Source of the DNA: Collimonas fungivorans
Lineage (GTDB): Bacteria; Pseudomonadota; Gammaproteobacteria; Burkholderiales; Burkholderiaceae_D
Assembly (NCBI RefSeq): GCF_001584145.1
Contig: NZ_CP013232.1
Location: forward strand, 682,001 to 746,000
DNA length: 64,000 nucleotides
Direction: 5' to 3'
Shown here piece by piece: positions 1 through 7,665 of this stretch (positions are counted from its first letter, which is position 1; each line of letters starts with the position of its first letter). The translations under genes were made by a program, and so were the position numbers. The notes beneath the pieces were generated by a model. That model was given only the letters and a program-made list of their open reading frames with translations, ran no database searches and was not told the DNA's origin.

Positions 1-148
1 TGTTGAAATCGCCGATCGCCTGGCCGACCTGGCGGCACAGGCGCTTGTGCAGCTTATTGTTTTCGTGGGCGATTTTCTCCACGCTGCGGGCGCCGGGAGC
101 GTTGGCAGCGGTGTCGGCTGGCGTCAGGGCTGTGATTGGGTCTTGCAT
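1..148 (-). CDS. ttcA: tRNA 2-thiocytidine biosynthesis protein TtcA, N-terminal fragment
   Basis: Only the first 49 or so residues are in the window; the gene runs off the left edge. The readable end (KIAHENNKLHKRLCRQVG, then QAIGDFN) matches the region just before the ATP-binding PP-loop of TtcA, the enzyme that thiolates cytidine 32 of some tRNAs. The PP-loop and Fe-S cysteines lie outside the window. An ATG at 148 has an AGGAAG ribosome site at good spacing. An in-frame ATG at 178 would add ten residues and lies just after the folB stop. It is the third gene of a minus-strand run SDR-folB-ttcA. Identification is by family resemblance of a short fragment. Confidence 0.75.
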   Translation of the reverse strand, partial: MQDPITALTPADTAANAPGARSVEKIAHENNKLHKRLCRQVGQAIGDFN

Positions 149-191
149 AAGGACTTCCTGCTTCAATAGGTCATTCATGATGATTCCGCGC

Positions 192-590
192 TCAGGCTTT
201 CGGTTTGATCCGGAATACCTCGACGCCGACCGAGTGGCAGTCGGAATAGGCGTCCGGTTTTTCCGATGAGACCCGCACTGCGCGCACTTTCGGATGCTGC
301 AGCAAGGCGTTGGCGAGGTCGTCGCACAAGGTTTCCTGCAAATGGATATGGCCTTGTGCCATGCGCTTGGCTACGGTGTTGCGCATGAAATTGTAATCCA
401 GCACCTCATCCATATGGTCTTTGCTGGGCGTCGACAGGGCCAGCGGCACAAACAGGTCGACATTGATCAGCGCGCGCTGCTCGCCCTTTTTTTCAAATTC
501 GTAGACGCCGATATTGATCTGCACTTCGTAGTCGCGCAGGAACAGGCGGCGGCAATCGCTAAGGTCGGGATGGATGAGTGCGAAGAGCAT
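192..590 (-). CDS. folB: Dihydroneopterin aldolase FolB
   Basis: A 132-residue protein of the normal size for FolB, which converts 7,8-dihydroneopterin to 6-hydroxymethyl-dihydropterin and glycolaldehyde in folate synthesis in the cytosol. The sequence contains the family pattern FLRDYEVQINIGVYEFEKKG with the conserved IGVYEFEK stretch, then a LDYNFMRN segment and a C-terminal EKPDAYSDCHSVGVEVFR strand. The open frame extends upstream, but the extension is proline-rich and overlaps the SDR gene, so the ATG at 590 is preferred. It starts 7 bases after the SDR stop, which suggests translational coupling. Confidence 0.92.
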   Translation of the reverse strand: MLFALIHPDLSDCRRLFLRDYEVQINIGVYEFEKKGEQRALINVDLFVPLALSTPSKDHMDEVLDYNFMRNTVAKRMAQGHIHLQETLCDDLANALLQHPKVRAVRVSSEKPDAYSDCHSVGVEVFRIKPKA

Positions 591-597
591 GGTGTTT

Positions 598-1368
598 TCA
601 GTGAGGGTGGGACTGCTGGCTGTGAGCTGCAGCGTGATCCCGTGGGTGAGGATACAAATGTTGGCCGCCATCGACCAGCAGCGTGCTGCCGGTAATGGCG
701 GAGGAGGCGGCGACGAAACAGACGGTCGCAGCAATGTCTTCTAAAGTCGCCGGCGGCTTCGGCGAGCCTCCAGCCGCCACCAATGGCGACGCCAGCGAGG
801 GTGCAATCGCGACCACCCGCAACTGCGGTGCATAAGCCTGCGCCAGCAAGGCAGTGGCGCTATGCAGCGCCGCCTTGGACAGCGTATACGACAGGAAATC
901 GGGCTGCGGGTTGAACAGCTTCTGGTCCAGCAGGTTGATGACTACCGCTTGCGCGCCGCCATTCTGGAGCGTCGCCGCATGCAGCGCTTGCGCCAGCAGC
1001 AGCGGGGCGGCCAGGTTGTTTTGCATGTGGCGCTCCAGGACCGCCGCGGAAAAACTGGCAGGGCTGTCCTGTTCCGCATGGCTGGCGTTGTTGACGATGC
1101 AGCGGACGCTGCCGAGTTCGGCCGCCACGTTTGGCAGCAGCGCATGGATCTCGGTTTCCCTGCTCAATTTGCAGCGGACCGTCATCGCCTGCGCTCCCAG
1201 CGCCTGGCAATCCAGCAGCAGTGCTGACAGCGCCGCCGGCACGGCGTCATCCTGGTAATGCAGCGCCAGGTCCCAGCCCTGCTGCGCCAGCGCCAGCGCA
1301 ATGGCGCGGCCGACCGGGCTGGCGGCGTCGGTGACAAGGGCTACGGATCGGATTGGAGTGGTGAGCAT
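598..1368 (-). CDS. Short-chain dehydrogenase of the pteridine reductase / FolM type
   Basis: A 256-residue SDR. The N-terminal nucleotide-binding turn reads TDAASPVGRAIA, a variant of TGxxxGxG, followed by VNNAS at about 92-96. The catalytic pair is Y161 and K165 (YTLSK). The residue 13 before the tyrosine, normally serine, is D148 (INLLDQK). An aspartate at this spacing is the hallmark of trypanosomatid PTR1 and bacterial FolM, which reduce dihydropterins with NADPH. Being directly upstream of folB supports a role in pterin/folate metabolism (inference). It is divergent from the methyltransferase gene that starts at 1520. Substrate not proven. Confidence 0.8.
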   Translation of the reverse strand: MLTTPIRSVALVTDAASPVGRAIALALAQQGWDLALHYQDDAVPAALSALLLDCQALGAQAMTVRCKLSRETEIHALLPNVAAELGSVRCIVNNASHAEQDSPASFSAAVLERHMQNNLAAPLLLAQALHAATLQNGGAQAVVINLLDQKLFNPQPDFLSYTLSKAALHSATALLAQAYAPQLRVVAIAPSLASPLVAAGGSPKPPATLEDIAATVCFVAASSAITGSTLLVDGGQHLYPHPRDHAAAHSQQSHPH

Positions 1369-1519
1369 GCTTAACTGGTCATTTAACTGGTCATTATTGC
1401 TGGACAGGGTTCCTTGGGCGGCATGGCCGGGTCTTGTTTCTCTTGTTATTTACCCTGTTTTGCACGGTTTCATCGGCGTTGCCTGCTTTCGCCTGGACGA
1501 TATCTTCTACAATAGCGCC

Positions 1520-2716
1520 ATGCAACTGCAATTACCCGAAGCTTCGGTCGAAGCACAGCGCGCATCGCGCCTGTTACACAATCTGATCGCCACTGAAATC
1601 CGCCGGCAGCATGGCTGGATTTCATTCGCGCGTTATATGGAACTGCTGCTGTACGCGCCGGACCTCGGTTATTACAGCGGCGGTGCGGCAAAATTGGGCA
1701 AAGACGGTGATTTTACAACCGCGCCCGAGATTACGCCGCTTTTTGGCGCGACTTTGGCCCATTTGACAACAGAATTGCTGGTTTCCTCGCCTGCGCTGCA
1801 GCCGCAGATCCTTGAATTCGGCGCTGGCAGCGGCCAGCTGGCGCATGACATCTTGACTGAATTGGCCACAGGCGTGGCTGCTGGCGAACCCGGCGCCGCT
1901 GCGCCGCAAGCGTATTACATCGTTGAATTATCGGCTGAACTGCGGGCGCGCCAGCAACTGAAACTGCAGGCATTCCCGCAGGTGCAGTGGCTGGATCGCT
2001 TGCCCGAGGCATTTTCCGGGGTAGTGATCGGCAACGAAGTGCTGGACGCGATGCCGGTCGAACTGGTGTTGCGCGGCGAGCAAGGCTGGCTGCAGCGCGG
2101 GGTCGGCCTGACCGAAACCGGCGTCGATGGCGAAGATGGACAATTTGTCTACATCGATCGCCCGGCGGAGCCGGCGCTGATCGCGCAGATTCCTGATGCG
2201 GAGTCGCTGACAACCGGCCACCTGACCGAAGTGCATCCTGTGGCGATCGGTTTCATGCATTCGCTGGGCAGCATGCTGAAGGCCGGGCAGGGAGCAGTCG
2301 CGCTGTTCTTCGATTATGGTTTCCCGGCCGCGGAATATTATCTGCAGCAGCGCGACCAGGGCACCTTGATGTGCCACTACCGGCACCATGCCCATCCCGA
2401 CCCGTTTTACCTGCCGGGTTTGCAGGATGTCACCGCCCACGTCGATTTCACTGCGATGGCGGTCGCCGCCCTTGACAGCGGGCTGGAGCTGCTGGGCTAC
2501 AGCAGCCAGGCGGCCTTCCTGCTGGAAGCCGGGATCGGCAAGCTGCTGCTGCGCACGCCGCCGGAGAACGCACTGGCTTACCTGCCGCAAGCCAATGCCT
2601 TGCAAAAACTGGTGTCGCCGGCCGAGATGGGGGAGCTGTTCAAAGTGCTGGCGGTTGGCATCCATGCCGAGCTGCCGGCGCGCTTCGCCAGCCACGACCG
2701 CAGCCATCGCCTATGA
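1520..2716 (+). CDS. MidA-like class I SAM-dependent methyltransferase (DUF185)
   Basis: A 398-residue protein starting MQLQLPEASVEAQ. It has the family signature ISFARYMELLLYAPDLGYYSGG near residues 37-58, the SAM-binding stretch ILEFGAGSGQLAHDIL, then VIGNEVLDAMPVE and a FFDYGFPAAEYY block with the HYRHHAHPDPF motif. In mitochondria MidA/NDUFAF7 dimethylates an arginine of complex I; the target of bacterial members is generally unknown. An upstream in-frame extension exists but overlaps the divergent SDR and does not look like the family. A TACAAT lies only 6 bases before the chosen ATG, with no good -35. Confidence 0.85.
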   Translation: MQLQLPEASVEAQRASRLLHNLIATEIRRQHGWISFARYMELLLYAPDLGYYSGGAAKLGKDGDFTTAPEITPLFGATLAHLTTELLVSSPALQPQILEFGAGSGQLAHDILTELATGVAAGEPGAAAPQAYYIVELSAELRARQQLKLQAFPQVQWLDRLPEAFSGVVIGNEVLDAMPVELVLRGEQGWLQRGVGLTETGVDGEDGQFVYIDRPAEPALIAQIPDAESLTTGHLTEVHPVAIGFMHSLGSMLKAGQGAVALFFDYGFPAAEYYLQQRDQGTLMCHYRHHAHPDPFYLPGLQDVTAHVDFTAMAVAALDSGLELLGYSSQAAFLLEAGIGKLLLRTPPENALAYLPQANALQKLVSPAEMGELFKVLAVGIHAELPARFASHDRSHRL

Positions 2717-2738
2717 CCATCCTGCCCGAAAGCGCCGC

Positions 2739-2933
2739 ATGATCCGCTGGATGCTGGTGATTTTTGTCGCCGTCATCGTGTTTTCCAGCGCCTTGCCCTG
2801 GCTGGAGAAGCTTGGACTCGGCCGCTTGCCTGGCGACCTGCGGTTTACCCTGTTCGGCAGGAAATTCTCGCTGCCGTTTGCCTCCACCATCCTGCTGTCG
2901 ACGGTGCTGTTCCTGGTTGTGCGGCTGCTCTAG
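2739..2933 (+). CDS. Small membrane protein, DUF2905 family
   Basis: A 64-residue protein with a hydrophobic N-terminal helix (MLVIFVAVIVFSSALPWLEKL), a short polar linker with the conserved LGRLPGDLRF pattern, and a second hydrophobic helix at the C-terminus (ILLSTVLFLVVRLL). Two-helix proteins with the GRLPGD motif belong to DUF2905; function unknown, probably inner membrane. It starts 22 bases after the methyltransferase stop, likely in the same transcript, and its stop overlaps the stop of the convergent arsC-like gene by four bases. Confidence 0.8.
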   Translation: MIRWMLVIFVAVIVFSSALPWLEKLGLGRLPGDLRFTLFGRKFSLPFASTILLSTVLFLVVRLL

Positions 2934-3286
2934 GTGTCCATCAGGTCGTTGAACAGCTGCGGCGGCCGTGCGATCACCGAACGTTCCTGGTAAGTCACGA
3001 CCGGCCGTTGCAGCAGTTTCGGATGGGCGGCGAGCGCTTGCAGCAATGTGGTGTCGTCGGCCTGGGCCAGGTTGAGCTCGGCGTATTCCGCTTCATTGTC
3101 GCGCACCATGGCGCTGACCGGGCCGCCCAGCTGCTTGTGCAGGGTTTTCAGCTGCGCCAGGGTCAGCGGCGTTTTCTGGTAATCGACGACTTCCAGCTTG
3201 AGCTGGTGCTCGCTGCTGTATTGCTCGGCGAGCGCCAGCGCCTCACGCGATTTCGAACAGCGCGGGTTGTGATAGATGGTGATCAT
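2930..3286 (-). CDS. arsC: ArsC-family thioredoxin-fold reductase
   Basis: A 118-residue protein of glutaredoxin-dependent ArsC type, which reduces arsenate to arsenite. The active-site loop is YHNPRCSKSREAL with the single nucleophilic cysteine C10, and RPVVTYQERSVIARPP near residues 94-109 matches the C-terminal family block (RPI/RP around the arginine that contacts the anion). It is translationally coupled to kefC by an ATGA overlap, not placed in an ars operon, and no arsR, arsB or acr3 is nearby. A general thiol-redox role is therefore as likely as arsenate resistance. Confidence 0.8.
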   Translation of the reverse strand: MITIYHNPRCSKSREALALAEQYSSEHQLKLEVVDYQKTPLTLAQLKTLHKQLGGPVSAMVRDNEAEYAELNLAQADDTTLLQALAAHPKLLQRPVVTYQERSVIARPPQLFNDLMDT

Positions 3287-5127
3287 GTCGGCTCCTGTGT
3301 AGTTTCATCCAACGGCAATACCTCATCATCCCAGCCGCTGGCGGGCATGTCTTCGCGCAAGATGCGGTCGTGCGCAAACATTTCTTCCAGTTCCTCGCGC
3401 GCTTTCTTGGCGATCGAGACGATTTCCTGCTGGTTTTTCTGGTGCGGATACATATCGTGCAGGGTTTGCAGGTTGTGGGCGCGGAATTTCATCGCCGCCT
3501 GGCGCGCCCGGTAAGCGCCGAAACCCATGGTGCGCAGCGCCTGCCGTCCGAGCTGCAGCGCCGATTCGAAAGTTTCGCGTTCGATCACGGTCACGCCCAG
3601 GTCCATCAGGTCGAAATAGTGGGTAACGTTGCGCGCCCGGGCGATGATCGGCAGGTCGGGAAAGACGTGGCGCACTGCCGCCACCAGTTTCAGGCTGCCT
3701 TCGATGTCGTCCAGCGCTACCACCAGCAAACGCGCCTTGGCGATGCCGGCGGCGTGCATCAGGTCCATGCGGGTGGCGTCGCCGTAGAACACCTTGAAGC
3801 CGAATTTGCGCAGCAGGTCGATCTGGTCGGGATCGTGGTCGAGCACGGTCAGGCCGATCTTGTTGGCGTGCAGCAGGCGGCCGATGATCTGGCCGAAGCG
3901 GCCGAAGCCGGCGATGATGACCGGGTTTTCATTGTCGTCGATGTCATCGTCGGGGCGTTTCTGCGCATTCAGGAAATACGGCGCTATGACTTTGTCGTAC
4001 ATCACCAGCAGCAGCGGCGTGGTCACCATCGACAGCGCCACCACCACTACCAGGATAGACGAGGTTTCCTGAGAAAACACGCGTGCGGCGGCGGCGGCGC
4101 CGAACACCACGAAGGCGAATTCACCGCCCTGCGACAGCAAGGCCGCAAACAGGAATTGCTGGGCGCGGGCGATCTGGAATACTTTGCTGAGCAGGTACAG
4201 TACGGTCAGCTTGATCGCCAGGAAACCGGCCACCAGGCCGAGAATCAGCCACGGCTGGCTGAGCAGCAGGCCAAAGTCGACCGACATGCCGACGGCGATG
4301 AAGAACAGTCCGAGCAGCAAGCCCTTGAACGGCTCCAGGTCGGTTTCCAGCGCATGCCGGTATTCCGAATCGGCCAGCAGCACGCCGGCCAGGAAGCTGC
4401 CCAATGCCATCGACATGCCTACCGATTCCATCAGCAGGCCGATGGCGATCACCAGCAGCAGCGCAAAGGCAGTGAAGATTTCACGCAGTCCGGTGCGGGC
4501 GATCATGCGCATCAACGGCCGCACCAGGTAACGGCCGCCGACGATCAGGGTGGCGATCACCGCCACCACCTTCAGGCCGCCGATCCAGCCTTCGCCGCTG
4601 CCGTGGGCGGCGGCGACGCCGAGCAAGGGCACGATCGCGATCATGGGAATGGCGGCGATGTCCTGGAACAGCAGGATGGCAAAACCGGCGCGACCGGCAG
4701 GCGTGCTGTTGATCTTGCGTTCGTTGATGGTGGCCAGGGCGATCGCGGTGGACGACAGCGACATGCCGAGCGCGGCGATCAGCGCGGTTTTCCAGTCGAC
4801 CCCGGCAGCCACGGCGGCGCCGAACAGCGCCAGCGAAACCGTCGCCACCTGCGCCGTGCCCCAGCCGAAAATCGAGCGCCGCAGCGACCACAGGCGCTTC
4901 GGTTCGAGTTCGAGGCCGATCATGAACAGCAGCAGCACCACCCCGAACTCGGAGAAATGCAGGATGTCTTCGACATTGTCGATCAGGCGCAAGCCCCAGG
5001 GACCGATCGCCATGCCGGCCAGCAGGTAGCCCAGCACCGCGCCCAGGCCCAGGCGCTTGGCGATCGGCACTGCGGCCACTGCCGCCGCCAGGTAAATCAA
5101 GCCGTTGAATAAGAGATTCTGTTCCAT
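3283..5127 (-). CDS. kefC: Glutathione-gated potassium efflux antiporter, KefC/KefB type
   Basis: A 614-residue protein, close to E. coli KefC (620). Residues 1 to about 385 form the CPA2 monovalent cation/proton antiporter domain with roughly a dozen hydrophobic helices, beginning MEQNLLFNGLIYLAAAVAAVPIAKRLGLG. Residues from about 400 form a TrkA-N/RCK domain with the Rossmann motif IIAGFGRFGQIIGRLL, which binds glutathione and adducts in characterised Kef proteins. The system exports K+ to acidify the cytosol during electrophile stress. It starts 5 bases after the kefF stop, so the two are one operon, with arsC behind it. The inferred start avoids a long extension that lies over kefF. Confidence 0.92.
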   Translation of the reverse strand: MEQNLLFNGLIYLAAAVAAVPIAKRLGLGAVLGYLLAGMAIGPWGLRLIDNVEDILHFSEFGVVLLLFMIGLELEPKRLWSLRRSIFGWGTAQVATVSLALFGAAVAAGVDWKTALIAALGMSLSSTAIALATINERKINSTPAGRAGFAILLFQDIAAIPMIAIVPLLGVAAAHGSGEGWIGGLKVVAVIATLIVGGRYLVRPLMRMIARTGLREIFTAFALLLVIAIGLLMESVGMSMALGSFLAGVLLADSEYRHALETDLEPFKGLLLGLFFIAVGMSVDFGLLLSQPWLILGLVAGFLAIKLTVLYLLSKVFQIARAQQFLFAALLSQGGEFAFVVFGAAAAARVFSQETSSILVVVVALSMVTTPLLLVMYDKVIAPYFLNAQKRPDDDIDDNENPVIIAGFGRFGQIIGRLLHANKIGLTVLDHDPDQIDLLRKFGFKVFYGDATRMDLMHAAGIAKARLLVVALDDIEGSLKLVAAVRHVFPDLPIIARARNVTHYFDLMDLGVTVIERETFESALQLGRQALRTMGFGAYRARQAAMKFRAHNLQTLHDMYPHQKNQQEIVSIAKKAREELEEMFAHDRILREDMPASGWDDEVLPLDETTQEPT

Positions 5128-5132
5128 GATGT

Positions 5133-5720
5133 TTAGCTGCCTGTGAGCGGTATCGGGGTGTCGGTTGCCAGCAATTCCGGCCAGTTCGGATAGTTCGCCA
5201 GGCGCTTGCGGTAGGCCTCGATGTGTGCGGCCAGGGTTTGCTGGTTGACCTGGTGCGCGCCGAACAGCAGGTGCGGCTGCAGCCAGCGCATGCCGCACAG
5301 CTGCGCGGTTTGCTGGTAGGGCGGCAAGAAGGCCGAGAACGGGAACAGGTTGTGGCCTTCCGCCTGGTAAGAGCGGACCGAGCCGCCGGTGGTGGCGACC
5401 AGCCAGAAATCCTTGCCGCGCAAGGCTTCGCCGCCGGGGCCATAGGCCCAGCCGGGGGTAAGGACGGAATCGACCCATTGTTTCAGCAGCGCCGGCATGC
5501 TGTACCACTGGACCGGGTGCTGGAATACGATCAGGTCGGCCTGTTCTACCAGCGCCTGTTCGCGCCGCACCGAGATATGGAAATCCGGATACAGCTCATA
5601 CAGGTCGTGTACCTGCACATTGGGCACTTTGGCGGCAACCTGCGCCAGGCGGCGGTTGACGCGCGAATGGTGCGGCGTCGGATGCGCATACAGGATCAGG
5701 ATTTGCGGTGATTTGTTCAT
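5133..5720 (-). CDS. kefF: KefF-like NAD(P)H quinone oxidoreductase, ancillary subunit of Kef
   Basis: A 195-residue flavodoxin-fold protein starting MNKSPQILILYAHPTPHHSRVNRRL. Visible signatures are the FMN-binding ILYAHPTPHHSRVN start, LIVFQHPVQWYSMPALLKQWVDSV at about 72-95 and the VATTGGSVRSYQAEG loop. E. coli KefF is required for full KefC activity and has quinone reductase activity. The immediate downstream position of kefC supports the pairing. An in-frame ATG at 5744 would add eight residues. The next gene upstream is divergent; the 180-base gap contains a GCCGG/CCGGC hairpin near 5825-5846 but no promoter I can defend. Confidence 0.9.
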   Translation of the reverse strand: MNKSPQILILYAHPTPHHSRVNRRLAQVAAKVPNVQVHDLYELYPDFHISVRREQALVEQADLIVFQHPVQWYSMPALLKQWVDSVLTPGWAYGPGGEALRGKDFWLVATTGGSVRSYQAEGHNLFPFSAFLPPYQQTAQLCGMRWLQPHLLFGAHQVNQQTLAAHIEAYRKRLANYPNWPELLATDTPIPLTGS

Positions 5721-5927
5721 GGTGAGCGGGATACGTTTAGGCAAAATGGTAAAAATGGGTAACTCAAGATGAACTGATATGGAAAACCATGCTCACATAG
5801 GAATCAAGTCTATACTTTGGCGAGCCGGTTTGATCAAGATCCGGCCCTAGGGCACTATTTTTGCTTGCAGCGAACATGCTAGCAGCACTTTCCCAAAAAT
5901 TTCTATTTCTGACAATTTCCAACAAAT

Positions 5928-6971
5928 ATGTCCGACTCCCAATCAAACGATCCCGTCCCTCCTGTGCCTGATAAGGCCGCCGAGGCCAAACCTGTTACTC
6001 CTGAATCCGCCGCCGAGCCAGCCAAGGCAGAACCCCAGGCCGAAGCCAAGCCTGCGGCGGCCAGCGCTCCGCCCAGGGCGGCCGATCCGGTCAACGACGA
6101 CAGCGCGCCCTGGCCGCAAACCTGGAAGCTGATCGCCGCCCGTTTCCGCGCGCTGTCGGACAAGGCCGGCCGGCGCATGATGCAGCGGACCCTGAAGATC
6201 GGCATTTCAGCGCGGATTTTCCATCCGGAAGAAGGCGCCAAAGGCTTGCGCGGGCGCACCCTGCAATATCTGGAAGAGTCGATCGCGCAGTGGGTCATGT
6301 CGCGCAATGTGCTGGTGTTCATGATTCCTACCGTCAACACCAACGGCCTGGTCCATCCCAGCTCGATCCGGCTGCGCGACTATGCCAAGCACCTGGACGG
6401 CCTGGTGCTGCAGGGCGGCGCCGACGTCTCGCCGCAGAGCTACGCGCAAGCGGCGACCCGGCCGGAATGGGGCGGCGACCGCGTGCGCGACATGTACGAG
6501 CTGGAGCTGCTGCATGAATTCATCGAAGCGGGCAAGCCGGTGCTGGGCATCTGCCGCGGCTGCCAGCTGATCAATGTTGCCTTTGGCGGCACCTTGTACC
6601 AAGACATCGCAACCGATGTCCCGACCTCGATCAAGCACGTGAACGACGAATACGACCGCCTGCACCATGCTATCCAGTTTCCGCAAGGTTCCTCATTGGC
6701 AACATTGTTCAATAGCCATGGCGGCGAGCAAAACGAGTGGGTGGTCAACTCCATCCATCACCAGGCGGTGCGCGACCTGGGGCGGGACCTGACGGTAGAG
6801 GCGATTTCCGGCAGCGATAATATCGTTGAGGCAATACGTTACCGCAAGGCAGCTTTTGTCATGGGTTTGCAGTGGCATCCGGAATTCCACCGCGCCGGCG
6901 GCCCGCAATTGCTCGATTGCACGCCAATTCTCGACGGCTTTCTAAGAGCTGCACGCGAGACGCGTTTCTGA
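5928..6971 (+). CDS. Gamma-glutamyl-gamma-aminobutyrate hydrolase family protein (class I glutamine amidotransferase-like)
   Basis: A 347-residue protein with a peptidase C26 / PuuD-type domain from about residue 87. The nucleophile C209 is in VLGICRGCQLIN, preceded by the oxyanion stretch LDGLVLQGGADVSP, and the catalytic His-Glu pair is in LQWHPEFHR. PuuD cleaves gamma-glutamyl-GABA in putrescine breakdown. The first 60 or so residues are a low-complexity Ala/Pro/Glu/Lys extension absent from E. coli PuuD (254 aa); no signal peptide is evident in it. No other puu genes are nearby, so substrate is uncertain. The gene stands alone and divergent from kefFC. Confidence 0.82.
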   Translation: MSDSQSNDPVPPVPDKAAEAKPVTPESAAEPAKAEPQAEAKPAAASAPPRAADPVNDDSAPWPQTWKLIAARFRALSDKAGRRMMQRTLKIGISARIFHPEEGAKGLRGRTLQYLEESIAQWVMSRNVLVFMIPTVNTNGLVHPSSIRLRDYAKHLDGLVLQGGADVSPQSYAQAATRPEWGGDRVRDMYELELLHEFIEAGKPVLGICRGCQLINVAFGGTLYQDIATDVPTSIKHVNDEYDRLHHAIQFPQGSSLATLFNSHGGEQNEWVVNSIHHQAVRDLGRDLTVEAISGSDNIVEAIRYRKAAFVMGLQWHPEFHRAGGPQLLDCTPILDGFLRAARETRF

Positions 6972-7098
6972 TATTATCTCGCCCCTTGGCCGGTGAAGCG
7001 TTTTTTGCGCTTTTTCCCGATTCCGGCCAGGCCCGGCGGCGATCCGACCGGGAAACTGAAAAAACTAAGAAATATTTAGAAGAAATCAGTTTCCATGG

Positions 7099-7127
7099 TT
7101 GACACTCCAAGGGTGCTTTACTATAAT
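7099..7127 (+). promoter_or_regulatory. Consensus sigma-70 promoter of the tRNA-tuf operon
   Basis: TTGACA at 7099-7104 and TATAAT at 7122-7127 are separated by exactly 17 bases, a perfect consensus. The following CTGGGG is a GC-rich discriminator of the kind seen at stringently controlled rRNA and tRNA promoters (established pattern; control here is inferred). The tRNA-Tyr begins 14 bases downstream of the -10 box. Confidence 0.93.
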
Positions 7128-7141
7128 CTGGGGTTCCCTGC

Positions 7142-7227
7142 GGAGAGGTGGCCGAGTGGTTAATGGCAGCAGACTGTAAATCTGCCCTCTTACGAGTACG
7201 CTGGTTCGAATCCAGCCCTCTCCACCA
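7142..7227 (+). tRNA. tRNA-Tyr (anticodon GTA)
   Basis: Acceptor arms GGAGAGG and CCTCTCC pair, discriminator A then encoded CCA. The anticodon loop reads CTGTAAA with anticodon GTA. There is a long variable arm, as expected of a class II tRNA-Tyr, and the GGTTCGAATCC T-arm is intact. First tRNA after the strong promoter. Confidence 0.96.
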
Positions 7228-7286
7228 TTTTGGGAAGCAGTAAAAAGTATAAAAATTGTAGCGGTGAAGTGAAAATTCGGTAATTT

Positions 7287-7360
7287 GCGGGTGTAGCTCA
7301 ATGGTAGAGCTGAAGCCTTCCAAGCTTATGACGAGGGTTCGATTCCCTTCACCCGCTCCA
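7287..7360 (+). tRNA. tRNA-Gly (anticodon TCC)
   Basis: GCGGGTG pairs with the 3' CACCCGC, followed by T and CCA. The anticodon loop CTTCCAA gives anticodon TCC. T-arm GGGTTCGATTCCC is intact. Cotranscribed with tRNA-Tyr and tRNA-Thr ahead of tuf, as in the E. coli tufB operon. Confidence 0.95.
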
Positions 7361-7427
7361 GCAGTTTTGCAAGTATTGCAGGTAAATAAGTTGGGCGTGT
7401 TGTAGTCAGAAGCACGCGTACGGCATA

Positions 7428-7502
<75 letters not shown>

Positions 7503-7560
7503 GAATTAGTTTGTTGCTGGTGTCCGCATAGGGCGCCGCAAGCGCAGTAAAGCTGAATAT

Positions 7561-7590
7561 CAAGTTTCTGATTCACAAGTTTCTGATTCG
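7561..7590 (+). repeat. 15-bp tandem duplication upstream of tuf
   Basis: CAAGTTTCTGATTC plus one base is repeated directly back to back at 7561-7575 and 7576-7590, differing only in the last base. It lies in the 163-base spacer between tRNA-Thr and tuf. No protein or RNA role can be read from it. Confidence 0.85.
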
Positions 7591-7665
7591 ATGCTTGTCG
7601 AATTCAATCTGTAAGACGGTCGGGCGCGGGCCTGGACATTCTCATCAAATCTTTAGGAGTCTAAG

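Noticed and set aside
1479..1513. Promoter giving a leaderless midA-like mRNA (TACAAT six bases before ATG)
   Set aside because: No -35 at proper spacing.
3370..5112. A 580-codon plus-strand frame over kefC
   Set aside because: Same artefact; the minus-strand product is a clear KefC.
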